A DNA stretch of 64,000 bases from Nocardioides sp. SR21 (GCF_022761125.1 NZ_JAKWJR010000004.1:1-64000); one strand, 5' to 3'. Shown: positions 9,223-20,314, counted from the first letter of the stretch. Notes: generated by a model from the letters alone, not told the origin. A program made the numbers and translations.

Positions 9223-9328
9223 CCGGAGGGCCTGCGGCGCGGGCCGCTGCGGATCCGGCGCTTGCGTCGAGCGGACGGCAGGTGAAGGTCGTCCGATCCG
9301 GGTGATCTCGACGGACGGTTCCCGTCCC

Positions 9329-9334
9329 TAGCCT
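9329..9334 (+). promoter_or_regulatory. -10-like hexamer TAGCCT before the DUF7144-like gene
   Basis: TAGCCT ends 6 nt before ATG 9341, a leaderless arrangement. CCGGGTGAT lies about 30 bp further upstream and resembles the motif near the paralogous gene at 63136. Confidence 0.4.
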
Positions 9335-9340
9335 CGGCGC

Positions 9341-9748
9341 ATGAGCCAACGCAACGCGAGCCCGCGCCAGATGATGTGGGCGGACGGCGGGACGATCTTC
9401 GCCGCCGTGATGCTGACGACCGTGGGCGTCTTCCAGGTGCTCGAGGGCATCTCGGCCATCGCCGAGGACGACGTCTTCGTGAGCGCGACGAACTACGTCT
9501 TCAACATCGACCTGACCGCGTGGGGCTGGGTGCACCTGCTCGTCGGGGCGGCCGCCGTCCTGGTGGGCCTCAGCATCCTCTACGGCCAGGGCTGGGCGAT
9601 GATCGCGGGCATCGTGGTCGCGATCTTCTCGGCGCTCGCGAACTTCATGTTCATCCCGTACTACCCGCTCTGGGCGCTGGTCGTGATCGCGTTCGACCTG
9701 TTCGTGATCTGGTCGCTCAGCACGGTCTGGGGGCAGCGGTCCCGCTAG
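9341..9748 (+). CDS. Small integral membrane protein, DUF7144-like
   Basis: A 135-aa protein with four hydrophobic segments, at about residues 18-38, 65-85, 88-108 and 110-130. Conserved blocks are VLEGISAIAEDDVF, WGWVHLLVGAA and YYPLWALVVIAFDLFVIW, which I recognise as the actinobacterial DUF7144 family. Function is unknown. A paralogue with the same blocks lies at 63136. Its stop overlaps the stop of the convergent gene in the sequence CTAG. Confidence 0.85.
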   Translation: MSQRNASPRQMMWADGGTIFAAVMLTTVGVFQVLEGISAIAEDDVFVSATNYVFNIDLTAWGWVHLLVGAAAVLVGLSILYGQGWAMIAGIVVAIFSALANFMFIPYYPLWALVVIAFDLFVIWSLSTVWGQRSR

Positions 9749-10221
9749 TCCGGGTCGGAGGACTCCCCGCCGGCGAGGCTGTACGGCAGGGCGAGCATCA
9801 GGCTCGCCACGACGAGACCCATCGCCCCGGCGACCACGAATGCCGCCGTACGGTCGATGACGACGTCGAACGTGAAGAAGATGATGCCGACGATGATGGT
9901 CGCCAGCGTCGTGAGCGCCGCGGCCATCAGGCGGTGCGTCGACCGCACGACGCGCTCCTTCACGTGGGTGCCGGTGAGCTTGCGGTGGATCGCCACTGGG
10001 GTCAGCAGCAGCGCGGTCGTCAGGCCGGCGCCGAGGACGAGCGCCAGGTAGACGCCGCGCTGGAACTGGTCGAGGTCCTCGAACGGCTCCTGGAACGGCA
10101 GGGTCAGCAGGAAGCCCGCGGTCAGCTGTGCCCCGGTCTGCATGACCCGGAGCTCCTGGAGCATGTCCTGGAACTTGCGGTCCAGGCGCTCTTCGTCGGA
10201 CTCGTCGCGATCGTCTCCCAC
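9745..10221 (-). CDS. DUF6328-like four-helix membrane protein
   Basis: A 158-aa protein with an acidic N terminus (DDRDESDEERLDRKF), then ELRVMQTGAQLTAGFLLTLP and four hydrophobic stretches. This matches what I know as DUF6328. Function is unknown. The start is GTG 10221, with TACGTC 8 nt upstream and no ribosome binding site. It converges with the DUF7144-like gene with a 4-nt overlap. Confidence 0.8.
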   Translation of the reverse strand: MGDDRDESDEERLDRKFQDMLQELRVMQTGAQLTAGFLLTLPFQEPFEDLDQFQRGVYLALVLGAGLTTALLLTPVAIHRKLTGTHVKERVVRSTHRLMAAALTTLATIIVGIIFFTFDVVIDRTAAFVVAGAMGLVVASLMLALPYSLAGGESSDPD

Positions 10222-10231
10222 AGGGGAGACG
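10212..10231. promoter_or_regulatory. Perfect inverted repeat covering the DUF6328 start codon
   Basis: CGTCTCCC-ACAG-GGGAGACG covers both the GTG start (10219-10221) and the -10-like TACGTC. A protein bound here, or the RNA hairpin it would form, could block expression. No regulator is known. Confidence 0.4.
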
Positions 10232-10255
10232 TACCCCGGACGGCGGTCGGGGAAC

Positions 10256-11629
10256 CTAGCGCCGGTGCTCGGCCATCCACGCCTCGACCTCGGTCGAGGT
10301 GCGGGGGAGCGCCGCGGAGAGGTTCCGGTAGCCGTCGGCGGTGACCAGGATGTCGTCCTCGATCCGGATGCCGATGCCGCGCAGCTCCTCGGGGACGAGC
10401 AGGTCGTCCTCCTGGAAGTACAGGCCGGGCTCGACGGTCAGCACCATGCCCTCGGCGAGGGTGCCCTCGGCGTAGGTGTCCGGCGCGGCGCGGCCGCAGT
10501 CGTGGACGTCCATGCCGAGCATGTGGCTGGTGCCGTGCAGCGTCCACCGCGCGTAGACGCGGCTCTCGGGGTCGAGCGCCTCCGCAGCCGAGACCGGAAG
10601 CAGCTTCAGGTCCTCGAGGCCGTGCGCGATCACGTGCATCGCGGCGTTGTGCGCGACCTTGAACGGCTCACCGGGGCGGATCGCCTCGATGCCGGCCTGC
10701 TGGGCGGCGTACACGAGGTCGTACAGCTCGCGCTGGAGCGCGGTGAAGGTGCCGTCGACCGGCAGCGTGCGGGTGACGTCGGCGGTGTAGAGCGAGCGGT
10801 TCTCGACCCCCATGTCGAGCAGCACCAGCGAGCCGGGCGTGATCGCGCCGGTGTTCTCGATCCAGTGCAGCGTGGTGGCGTGCGAGCCGCCGCCGACGAT
10901 CGAGTCGTAGCCGATGTCGTTGCCCATCGCGCGAGCGCGGCGGAAGAACGTGCCCTCGATCCAGCGCTCGCCGTACGTCAGCGCCTGGTCCCACTCGCGG
11001 ACGGAGTCCTCGAAGCCGAGCGTCGTGATGTCGCACGCCTCCTGCAGCTGCTCGACCTCCCAGTCGTCCTTGATCAGGCGCAGCTCGTCGGCGACCCGGG
11101 CGAGGTCGTCGTCGGTGGTGACGTCGCGGGTCTTGCGGTCGTCGTCGAACGACGGCAGGTCCTCGATGTGGCGCACCTCGATGCCGAGGGAGTCCGAGAT
11201 CTCCTTGAGCGACGGCCGGCGGCCGACCCACAGCTCGCCGTACTGCCGGTCGCGGAAGAACTCGTCGGTGTCACGCGAGGAGCGCGGCCGGGCGTAGAGC
11301 ACCGACTCGCCGTCGTCGACCACCAGGACGGCGTCGCTGGTCTGGTTGCCGGAGAAGTAGGTGTGCGCGGTGTCGGGGCGGAACCGGTAGTCGGTGTCGT
11401 TGGCCCGGACCTTGAACGTGCCGGCGGGCAGCACCAGGCGCTCGCCCGGGAACGCCTCGGCCAGCTTGGCGCGGCGAGCGGCGGCCGGGCCGGCGACGGC
11501 CTCGACGGGGAGGTCGAGCTCGCGGTCGCCCCAACCCTCACGCATGAACGCGGCGTACGCCGCCGGGACGGCGGGGTCGTGCGACTCGGTCTTGGGCTCC
11601 GCCGACTGGCTCTCGTTCTGCTCGCTCAC
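10256..11629 (-). CDS. Xaa-Pro aminopeptidase (aminopeptidase P family, M24B)
   Basis: A cytoplasmic di-manganese peptidase that removes an N-terminal residue preceding proline, 457 aa. An N-terminal creatinase-like domain is followed by the pita-bread domain. Visible metal ligands are the two Asp in LLDMGVENRSLYTADVTRT, the His in HMLGMDVHD, and Glu in TVEPGLYF and GIRIEDDILV. GTG 11629 (MSEQNESQ) is chosen because the family begins shortly before AYAAFMREGW; upstream residues up to 11791 are low-complexity and would run into the divergent gene. Confidence 0.92.
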   Translation of the reverse strand: MSEQNESQSAEPKTESHDPAVPAAYAAFMREGWGDRELDLPVEAVAGPAAARRAKLAEAFPGERLVLPAGTFKVRANDTDYRFRPDTAHTYFSGNQTSDAVLVVDDGESVLYARPRSSRDTDEFFRDRQYGELWVGRRPSLKEISDSLGIEVRHIEDLPSFDDDRKTRDVTTDDDLARVADELRLIKDDWEVEQLQEACDITTLGFEDSVREWDQALTYGERWIEGTFFRRARAMGNDIGYDSIVGGGSHATTLHWIENTGAITPGSLVLLDMGVENRSLYTADVTRTLPVDGTFTALQRELYDLVYAAQQAGIEAIRPGEPFKVAHNAAMHVIAHGLEDLKLLPVSAAEALDPESRVYARWTLHGTSHMLGMDVHDCGRAAPDTYAEGTLAEGMVLTVEPGLYFQEDDLLVPEELRGIGIRIEDDILVTADGYRNLSAALPRTSTEVEAWMAEHRR

Positions 11630-11687
11630 GCCGCCACTGTACGCCGCTGGCGCGGCTCCACCGGAATGCCCGGATAGGCTTCCCCCC

Positions 11688-12800
11688 ATGCCCAGGACCG
11701 GTCGTGCGTTCACGGTCGTCGTGACGGTCCTGACGTGTCTCGGAGCGCTCGCGATCCTCGCGCTGCTCGCCTTCTCCGGAGCGCCCGGCACGCTCGCGCT
11801 GGCGACCGTCCTCGCGGTGCTCCCGGTCGGCCCGCTCGTCGCGTGCTACCTGTGGCTGGACCGCTACGAGCCCGAGCCACGCTCCCTGCTCGCCGCCGGG
11901 CTGTTGTGGGGGAGCTTCGTCGCGACCGCGGCGGCGCTGGTCCTCGCCGGCGTCGGCGGCCTGGTGCTCGGCCTCGGCGACGACGCGAGCCTGGTCCTCG
12001 AGGCGCCGGTCGTCGAGGAGGCCTGCAAGGGCATGTTCCTCGTGCTGCTCCTCTGGTGGCGGCGCGCCGAGCTCGACGGCGTGCTCGACGGGATCGTGTA
12101 CGCCGGCATGGTGGGGATCGGGTTCGCCTTCACCGAGAACATCCTCTACCTGCTCGCGGCGTACAACGGCACGGACGGCACCGGCCCGGGAGGCACCGAG
12201 GCGCTGACCGCGACCTTCGTGATCCGCTGCCTGTTCAGCCCGTTCGCCCACCCGCTGTTCACGACGTTCATCGGCATCGGGGTCGGGCTCGCGGTGAACG
12301 CGCGCAGCAGCACCGCGAGGTGGCTCTGGCCGATCGGTGGGTACGTCGTGGCTGTGACCGCCCACGCGATCTGGAACTCGTCGACCGCCTACGGCTTCGA
12401 CAGCTTCCTGCTGACCTACTTCGTGCTGATGGCTCCGGCGTTCGTCGGGCTCGTCGGCCTCGCGGTCTGGGCGCGCAGCTCCGAGCGCCGGATGCTGACG
12501 TCCGCGCTCACCGACGCCGCCGGGCGCGGCCTGATGCCCGCGACCGACATCGGCTGGGTCGTGGACCTGGGCGGACGGCGGCAGAGCCGTGCCTACGCAC
12601 GGGCCCGGGGCGGTCGCGAGGCCGAGCAGGCGATGCGGGACTATCAGCAGGCGGCGGTGGAGCTCGGGTTCCTCCACTACCGTTTCCTGCGCGGCACCCC
12701 GCCGCCCGACTACGCCGCGCGCGGACAACAGTTCCTCCAGAGGATCGACGACCTACGCCCGTCGATCGCTTTCCCCGGACAGGTGGTACCCACGCGATGA
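11688..12800 (+). CDS. PrsW family intramembrane metalloprotease-like protein
   Basis: A 370-aa polytopic membrane protein. The PrsW active-site pattern is present: EEACKG near residue 110, FAFTEN downstream, and membrane His residues in SPFAHPLF and VTAHAIWN. In Bacillus, PrsW cleaves an anti-sigma factor; no such partner gene is adjacent here. ATG 11688 follows TAGGCT by 7 nt, suggesting a leaderless mRNA. The soluble tail (about 255-370) is unrelated to the catalytic core. The stop overlaps the dynamin-like gene start (ATGA), so the two are probably made together. Confidence 0.85.
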   Translation: MPRTGRAFTVVVTVLTCLGALAILALLAFSGAPGTLALATVLAVLPVGPLVACYLWLDRYEPEPRSLLAAGLLWGSFVATAAALVLAGVGGLVLGLGDDASLVLEAPVVEEACKGMFLVLLLWWRRAELDGVLDGIVYAGMVGIGFAFTENILYLLAAYNGTDGTGPGGTEALTATFVIRCLFSPFAHPLFTTFIGIGVGLAVNARSSTARWLWPIGGYVVAVTAHAIWNSSTAYGFDSFLLTYFVLMAPAFVGLVGLAVWARSSERRMLTSALTDAAGRGLMPATDIGWVVDLGGRRQSRAYARARGGREAEQAMRDYQQAAVELGFLHYRFLRGTPPPDYAARGQQFLQRIDDLRPSIAFPGQVVPTR

Positions 12801-14503
12801 CCGTCTCCAGCGACCAGAACACGCGGATGCTGACCGCGCTGGTGCGGCTCCGCGGTGCGCTGCAGGAGGCCCGGCTGCCGCTCGAGGTCGCCGGGGTCGC
12901 GCAGCACCGCATCGAGCTCGAGCAGATGATCGACCAGCTCGAGGACTACGTCATCCCGCGCCAGATGAGCGTCGAGGCGCCGCTGCTGGTCGTCGTCGGC
13001 GGCTCGACCGGCGCCGGCAAGTCCACGCTGGTGAACTCCCTCGTGGGGCGCCGCGTCACCACGTCCGGCGTGCTCCGGCCCACGACGCGATCCCCGGTCC
13101 TGGTGCACCACCCCGACGACGGCCACTGGTTCGGCCAGGACCGGCTGCTGCCGGACCTCGCCCGGGTCGATCACGTCACCAACGACCAGAGCTCGCTGCA
13201 GCTGGTCGCCTCCGACACCGTCCCCGCGGGCCTCGCGATCCTGGACGCGCCGGACATCGACTCCGTCGAGGAGCACAACCGGACGCTCGCCGGGCAGCTG
13301 CTCGCCGCGGCCGACCTGTGGCTGTTCGTCACCTCGGCGGCCCGCTACTCCGACCAGGTCCCGTGGGACCACCTCAAGCGCGCCGCTGAGCGGTCGACCG
13401 CGGTCGCCGTCGTGCTCGACCGCACGGCCGCCGACGCGGTGCCGACCGTGGCCGCGCACCTGGCCCGGATGCTCGCCAGTCGCGGCCTCAAGGACTCGCC
13501 GCTCTTCACCGTCGCCGAGGCGACGGTGGACGAGGAGGGGCTGCTGCCCGCGACCGAGGTCGCCGACATCCGCAGCTGGCTGGTCTCGCTGGCGGCCGAC
13601 CCCGGGGCTCGGGGCGCGGTGGTCCGGCAGACGCTCGACGGGACGATCCGCACGCTCGCGCGGCGTACGCACGTGCTCGCGGACGCGTTCCAGGAGCAGG
13701 TGTCCGCGGCCGAGGAGCTGCGCGCCGCCGCCGCCGCGGCGTACGACGAGGCCGCCGCCGCACTCGCCCTCCAGACCGGTGACGGCACGCTGCTGCGCGG
13801 CGAGCTGCTGGCGCGCTGGCAGGAGCTGATCGGCACCGGCGACCTGCTGCGCTCGCTCGACCGCCCGGTCGGCCGGCTGCGAGGCCGCGTCGTGAGCGCG
13901 GTCAAGGGCGCGCCCCAGCAGGCGGACCGGGTCACGCTCGCGGTCGAGTCGGCGCTGGAGAACCTCGTCCTCGACCACGCCGAGCTGGCCGCCGCGCGGA
14001 CCCGCACCGCGTGGGAGGAGAGCGACGCCGGCCGCGCGCTGGTCGCGGGTGAGCCGTCGTTCGGGCGTGCCGGACCGGACCTGCGCCGCCGCGCCGAGGC
14101 CGAGGTACGCGCCTGGCAGGAGGAGCTGCACGGGATGGTCCGCGCCGAGGGTGCCGAGCGGGCGGGCAAGTACCTCGCGCACGGCGTGCCCTCGCTCGGC
14201 GTGGCGCTGTCGGTCCTGGTGTTCGCGCGCCGCGTCCCCGAGCTGCACGACGCGGAGCTCGGCCGGACCCTGCTCGACGCGGTCCTCGGTCCGGAGGCGG
14301 TGGCCACGGTGGTCGAGCGTGCCGGTGCCTCGCTGGAGCGGCGGATGGGCGAGCTGATCGAGCGCGAGCGCGGCCGTCGCCTGGAGATCATCGACGGGCT
14401 GGAGCTGCCCGCGGAGGCTGCCGAGCAGCTCCGGGCCGCCTCCCGGCGCATCGACGACCGGCGCTTCGAGCAGTCGACGGGCCGTGCCGACGACACGCCA
14501 TGA
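12797..14503 (+). CDS. Dynamin-like GTPase, first of a pair
   Basis: A 568-aa GTPase-domain protein. P-loop GGSTGAGKSTLVNSLVG lies near residues 72-88, a switch/G3-like DAPDID near 155, and a degenerate G4 around LDRTAADAVP. The rest is helical with Ala-rich coiled stretches (around 300-330) and a weakly hydrophobic patch near 465-485. It is translationally coupled to PrsW and 79 nt upstream of a second GTPase. Such gene pairs resemble actinobacterial dynamin-like proteins that remodel membranes; for example Streptomyces DynA/DynB act at septa. That role is inferred, not shown. Confidence 0.75.
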   Translation: MTVSSDQNTRMLTALVRLRGALQEARLPLEVAGVAQHRIELEQMIDQLEDYVIPRQMSVEAPLLVVVGGSTGAGKSTLVNSLVGRRVTTSGVLRPTTRSPVLVHHPDDGHWFGQDRLLPDLARVDHVTNDQSSLQLVASDTVPAGLAILDAPDIDSVEEHNRTLAGQLLAAADLWLFVTSAARYSDQVPWDHLKRAAERSTAVAVVLDRTAADAVPTVAAHLARMLASRGLKDSPLFTVAEATVDEEGLLPATEVADIRSWLVSLAADPGARGAVVRQTLDGTIRTLARRTHVLADAFQEQVSAAEELRAAAAAAYDEAAAALALQTGDGTLLRGELLARWQELIGTGDLLRSLDRPVGRLRGRVVSAVKGAPQQADRVTLAVESALENLVLDHAELAAARTRTAWEESDAGRALVAGEPSFGRAGPDLRRRAEAEVRAWQEELHGMVRAEGAERAGKYLAHGVPSLGVALSVLVFARRVPELHDAELGRTLLDAVLGPEAVATVVERAGASLERRMGELIERERGRRLEIIDGLELPAEAAEQLRAASRRIDDRRFEQSTGRADDTP

Positions 14504-14582
14504 CGACCATCACCACCGCACCCCCTAGGGTAAGAACAGAACTGTTCACCGCTGCCCTCCTGCGGGCGGGTCGAGGGAGAAG

Positions 14583-16238
14583 ATGACGTCCTTGCTCGAG
14601 GGTGCCAAGAGGCTGGTCACCCGTGGCACCGACATCGGTGCCCGGATCGAGGGGCTCGACGCCGCTGCGCACGCTGCCCGCGGTCGCCTGGACGACGCTC
14701 TCGTCGACGAGGCGAGCACGGTCGTCGACCGCGCCACCGGCCGGCTCCGGCTCTCCGCGACCCACACCGTGGTCGCGATCGCCGGCGCGACCGGGTCCGG
14801 CAAGTCCTCGACGTTCAACGCACTGACCGGCCTCGAGCTCTCCGCGGTCGGCGTCCGCCGGCCCACCACGTCGTGGGCCTCCGCGTGCGTGTGGGGGAGG
14901 GACGGTGCCGACGAGCTGCTCGAGTGGCTCGGGATCCCGCCGCGCCACCAGACCACCCGCGACTCGATGCTCGACAACGGCCGCCGCGACCAGCAGTCCG
15001 AGCTCGACGGCGTCGTGCTCCTCGACCTGCCCGACCACGACTCCACCGAGGTCTCCCACCACCTCGAGGTGGACCGGCTCGTCGACCTCGCCGACGTCCT
15101 GGTGTGGGTCCTCGACCCGCAGAAGTACGCCGACGCCGCGATCCACGACCGCTACCTCGCGCCGTCCGTCGATCACCAGGACGTGCTCGTCGTCGCGCTG
15201 AACCACATCGACACCGTGCCCGAAGAGCGTCGCCAGTCGATGCTCGACGACGTACGCCGGCTGCTCGACGACGACGGTCTCCACCGGGTCCCGGTGCTCC
15301 CGATCAGCGCCCGTGAGGGCATCGGCATCCCCGAGCTGCGCGCCGAGATCGCGCGCCGGGCCGCCGAGAAGCAGTCCACCCGGCTCCGCCTCGACGCCGA
15401 CATCCGGTCGATCGCGACCCGCCTCGAGTCCGCCACCGGCGACGCCCCCACCCGGGTGCTCCCGGCCGAGCGGGTCGCCGCGCTCGACGACGCGTTCGCC
15501 GACGCGGCCGGCGTCCCGGTCGTGGTCGACGCGGTCGAGCGGTCCACCCGGATGCGCGTGGGCCGTGCCACCGGCTGGCCGGTCGTCGGCTGGGTCTCCG
15601 GCCTGAAGGCCGACCCGGTCAAGGCGCTGGAGCTCGACCTCGGCGACGACAGCCGAGAGTTCGCCGGTCGCGGTCGCACGACGCTGCCGCAGGCCACCCA
15701 GGTGCAGCGCGCCCGGGTGGACGGCGAGGTCCGGTCGCTCGCCGACGACGTGTCCGCCGGGCTGGCGCAGCCGTGGGTCGAGGCGGTACGCCGCGCGTCG
15801 ACCGCGCGGCTCGGCGAGCTGGGCGACCGCCTGGACGCCGCGCTCGCGACCGCGCAGGTCAAGGCCGGCCGGACGCCCTGGTGGGCACACCTCGTCCGCG
15901 TCCTCCAGTGGCTCCTCCTCGCCGCTGCTGTCGGTGGTCTCGTGTGGACGGGCGTGCTGGCCGCCACCGGCAAGCTCCAGGACGCCGACACGCCCCAGGT
16001 CGCCGGCGTCGCGCTGGCGCTGGTGCTGCTCGTGGGCGGTCTCGTGCTCGGCATCGTGATCGGGCTGGGGTGCCGCCTCGCGGTCGCCGGGGTCGCCCGA
16101 CGTCGCGCGGAGGACGCCGACCAGCGGCTGCGCGAAGCGGTCCGCGAGGTCTCGCACGAGCTCGTCGTCGACCCGGTCGAGGTCGAGCTGGCGGCGTACA
16201 CGAGCGTCCGGACGGCGCTCGGCAAGGCGTTGGCCTAA
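14583..16238 (+). CDS. Dynamin-like/YfjP-type GTPase with C-terminal membrane anchor
   Basis: A 551-aa partner of the preceding GTPase. P-loop GATGSGKSSTFNALTG lies near residues 66-81, G2-like RRPTTSWA near 95, G3 LDLPDHDS near 148, and G4-like LNHIDT near 210. Two transmembrane helices (about 440-465 and 475-500) sit near the C terminus, so the GTPase domain is held at the cytoplasmic membrane face. It starts at ATG 14583 after GAGGGAGAAG, a good ribosome binding site. TAGGGT-like sequence at about 14526 could be its own -10. Confidence 0.8.
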   Translation: MTSLLEGAKRLVTRGTDIGARIEGLDAAAHAARGRLDDALVDEASTVVDRATGRLRLSATHTVVAIAGATGSGKSSTFNALTGLELSAVGVRRPTTSWASACVWGRDGADELLEWLGIPPRHQTTRDSMLDNGRRDQQSELDGVVLLDLPDHDSTEVSHHLEVDRLVDLADVLVWVLDPQKYADAAIHDRYLAPSVDHQDVLVVALNHIDTVPEERRQSMLDDVRRLLDDDGLHRVPVLPISAREGIGIPELRAEIARRAAEKQSTRLRLDADIRSIATRLESATGDAPTRVLPAERVAALDDAFADAAGVPVVVDAVERSTRMRVGRATGWPVVGWVSGLKADPVKALELDLGDDSREFAGRGRTTLPQATQVQRARVDGEVRSLADDVSAGLAQPWVEAVRRASTARLGELGDRLDAALATAQVKAGRTPWWAHLVRVLQWLLLAAAVGGLVWTGVLAATGKLQDADTPQVAGVALALVLLVGGLVLGIVIGLGCRLAVAGVARRRAEDADQRLREAVREVSHELVVDPVEVELAAYTSVRTALGKALA

Positions 16239-16267
16239 CCCGAAAGGGCGAACTTCTCAGCGCGGGT

Positions 16268-16294
16268 TCAGGTTCTCGGCGGGACGGCCGATGG
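16268..16294 (+). promoter_or_regulatory. Sigma-28 (FliA/WhiG-type) promoter of the chemotaxis receptor
   Basis: TCAGGTTC, an 11-nt spacer and GCCGATGG match the flagellar sigma-28 consensus TAAAGTTT-N11-GCCGATAA at 5 of 8 and 6 of 8 positions with exact spacing. It lies 42 bp before the receptor start codon. Confidence 0.6.
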
Positions 16295-16336
16295 GGCGAT
16301 CAACGTCTTCGACCTTCAGCCTAAGGACCACCCCGC

Positions 16337-17995
16337 ATGAGCTCTCCCCTGGACGTCTCCCCGGAGACGACCGCCGGTACGTCGCGACCCGGCCGGTTCC
16401 GGCCGCTGCGTCGCTTCAACGACCTCGGGGTGCGCCCCAAGGTCCTCTCTGCGGTGGCGGTCGGCGCCGTCGTCTCCGTGTCCGTCGGTGTGATGGGCCT
16501 GGTCTCGCTCAGCGACTCGGCCGACCAGGCCGACCTGATCTACTCGTCGAACGTCAAGGGCGCCGACATGCTCGGCGACCTGCAGGTGGCGGTCGGTGAC
16601 ATGCGGATCCAGGCGCGCAGCGTTGCGCTGGCCCCGACTCACGACGAGCGGGTCGACGCGGCCCAGAAGATGACGGAGGCCCACGCCGCCGCCGTGGAGC
16701 TCGCCGACGCGTACACCGCGACCGGAGTCTCGTCCGAGCAGGCCCGGCACCTCGCCGACCTGATGACGAACATCGCCGGTTACCTGGGAGTCCAGCAGGA
16801 CGTGCTCGTCCCTCTGGCAGACAAGGAGCAGACCGACCTCTGGTGGGCGGCGAACAACGAGCAGGCCAGGCCGTTCACCGACGCCATGGCCGAGCAGTTC
16901 GACTGGCTCACGGACAAGGAGGCCGACAACGCGGCCGATGCGGCGGCCGCGGTCAAGAGCAGCTACGAGTCCAACCGGCTCACCGCGATCCTGCTCCTCG
17001 TCATCGGCACGCTCGTGTCGGTCGCGCTCGGCTGGTGGGTCGCCACGGCGCTCGCCCGCCGGATCGCGAAGGTGAAGTCCGTCGCCGAGTCCCTCGCCGA
17101 CGGCGACCTCACCCGCAGCGCGGACCTCGACTCGCGTGACGAGGTCGGCCGGCTCGGCGACGCGCTCGACGAGGCGACCGCCAAGCTGCGCGGCCTGATC
17201 GGCACCGTGATGGGGTCCTCGGACGCGGTGGCTGCCGCCTCGGAGGAGCTCGCGGCCTCGTCGCAGCAGATCGCTGCCGGTGCCGAGGAGACCTCGGTCC
17301 AGGCCGGTGTCGTGTCCGCCGCCGCGGAGGAGGTGTCGCGCAACGTGCAGACCGTCGCCGCCGGCGCCGAGCAGATGGGTGCCTCGATCCGCGAGATCGC
17401 CGGCTCCGCGAACGACGCCGCCCGCGTCGCCGCCCAGGCCGTCGGGATCGTCGAGACCACCAACGAGTCCGTCGCCAAGCTGGGCGCGAGCTCGCAGGAG
17501 ATCGGCAACGTCGTCAAGGTGATCACCTCGATCGCCGAGCAGACCAACCTGCTCGCGCTGAACGCGACCATCGAGGCCGCGCGTGCCGGTGAGGCAGGCA
17601 AGGGCTTCGCGGTCGTGGCGAACGAGGTCAAGGAGCTCGCTCAGGAGACCGCGCGGGCGACCGAGGACATCGCCCGCCGGGTCGAGGCGATCCAGTCCGA
17701 CACCACCGGCGCGGTGAACGCCATCGGTGAGATCTCCACGATCATCTCGTCGATCAACGACTACCAGCTCACGATCGCCTCGGCGGTCGAGGAGCAGACC
17801 GCGACCACCAACGAGATGGCGCGCAACGTCGCCGAGGCCTCGACCGGCTCGGGCGAGATCGCGATGAACATCTCCGGTGTGGCCGGGGCGGCCGAGACCA
17901 CCACGCAGGCGGTCACCCAGACGAACTCCGCCGTGGACGAGCTGTCCCGGATGGCCGCCGACCTGCGGACCACGGTCTCGACGTTCCGGACCTGA
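16337..17995 (+). CDS. Methyl-accepting chemotaxis protein
   Basis: A 552-aa transmembrane chemoreceptor. TM1 lies near residues 35-60, a helical periplasmic sensing domain runs from about 60 to 210, and TM2 is [20 protein letters not shown] near 217-240. A HAMP region follows, then the long cytoplasmic coiled coil. The signalling tip contains the near-invariant [20 protein letters not shown] and [13 protein letters not shown], which bind CheA and CheW. No other che or fla gene is in the window. The ribosome binding site AAGGA lies 10 nt before ATG 16337. The sensed ligand is unknown. Confidence 0.95.
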   Translation: MSSPLDVSPETTAGTSRPGRFRPLRRFNDLGVRPKVLSAVAVGAVVSVSVGVMGLVSLSDSADQADLIYSSNVKGADMLGDLQVAVGDMRIQARSVALAPTHDERVDAAQKMTEAHAAAVELADAYTATGVSSEQARHLADLMTNIAGYLGVQQDVLVPLADKEQTDLWWAANNEQARPFTDAMAEQFDWLTDKEADNAADAAAAVKSSYESNRLTAILLLVIGTLVSVALGWWVATALARRIAKVKSVAESLADGDLTRSADLDSRDEVGRLGDALDEATAKLRGLIGTVMGSSDAVAAASEELAASSQQIAAGAEETSVQAGVVSAAAEEVSRNVQTVAAGAEQMGASIREIAGSANDAARVAAQAVGIVETTNESVAKLGASSQEIGNVVKVITSIAEQTNLLALNATIEAARAGEAGKGFAVVANEVKELAQETARATEDIARRVEAIQSDTTGAVNAIGEISTIISSINDYQLTIASAVEEQTATTNEMARNVAEASTGSGEIAMNISGVAGAAETTTQAVTQTNSAVDELSRMAADLRTTVSTFRT

Positions 17996-18065
17996 TCCGC
18001 ACGGGGGTCCGCCCCGAACCGGTTTCCTTGCACAGCGTCGCTTCCGACGCGGTGCTCCACAGGCT

Positions 18066-18098
18066 GCCGGCGCCGACAGCAGGACTGTCGGCGCCGGC
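18066..18098. other. Perfect 14-bp stem-loop upstream of ssb
   Basis: GCCGGCGCCGACAG (18066-18079) and its exact complement (18085-18098) enclose a 5-nt loop CAGGA. No T tract follows. It lies 71 nt after the receptor stop and 45 nt before the ssb start, so it may be a U-less terminator or a leader structure of ssb. Confidence 0.6.
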
Positions 18099-18142
18099 GC
18101 CGAGCCTCGGTGTGTCCACCCGATCGAGGCAAGGAGACCTCC

Positions 18143-18529
18143 ATGAACGACACGACCATCACGCTGCAGGGCTGGCTCGGGAGCGACGTCGACCTGCGCC
18201 GCGCCGGCGACGTCCCGGTCGCCAGCTTCCGGCTCGCCTGCACCCCGCGCCGGTTCAACCGGCGCACGGAGAACTGGTCCGACGGCGTCACCCAGTGGTA
18301 CACCGTCAACGCCTGGCGCTCCCTGGCGGAGAACGCCGCCGGCTCGCTGCACCGCGGTGACCCGGTGGTGGTGACCGGCCGGCTCCAGGTGCGCACCTAC
18401 GTCAACAAGGAGGACGTGGAGGTCGCAGTCTTCGAGGTCGAGGCGACCCACCTCGGACACGACCTGAGCCGGGGCACCAGCGCCTTCACCCGTACGCCGA
18501 AGCCGGAGCAGGCGGAGGTGGCCGCCTGA
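18143..18529 (+). CDS. ssb: Single-stranded DNA-binding protein
   Basis: A 128-aa OB-fold protein. MNDTTITLQGWLGSDVDLR begins the fold, ASFRLACTPRRFNR and WYTVNAWRSLAENA are the core SSB blocks, and GDPVVVTGRLQVRTYVNKED is the last strand region. It lacks the long glycine-rich linker and acidic tip (DDDIPF type) of the main replication SSB, so it is more likely an accessory SSB (SsbB-like, used in recombination or development). ATG 18143 is preceded by AAGGAG at 18131, a strong ribosome binding site. A large stem-loop lies just upstream. Confidence 0.88.
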   Translation: MNDTTITLQGWLGSDVDLRRAGDVPVASFRLACTPRRFNRRTENWSDGVTQWYTVNAWRSLAENAAGSLHRGDPVVVTGRLQVRTYVNKEDVEVAVFEVEATHLGHDLSRGTSAFTRTPKPEQAEVAA

Positions 18530-18592
18530 CGAGAGTCCGGGCCGTCCCCCCGATACGACTCCGAGGGCCGTTGCCCCGTAGGCTCGGGGACC

Positions 18593-20275
<1,683 letters not shown>

Positions 20276-20314
20276 CGCGAGGCCGGTGGTCGCGCTCGTC
20301 GAGACCCCGTGACT

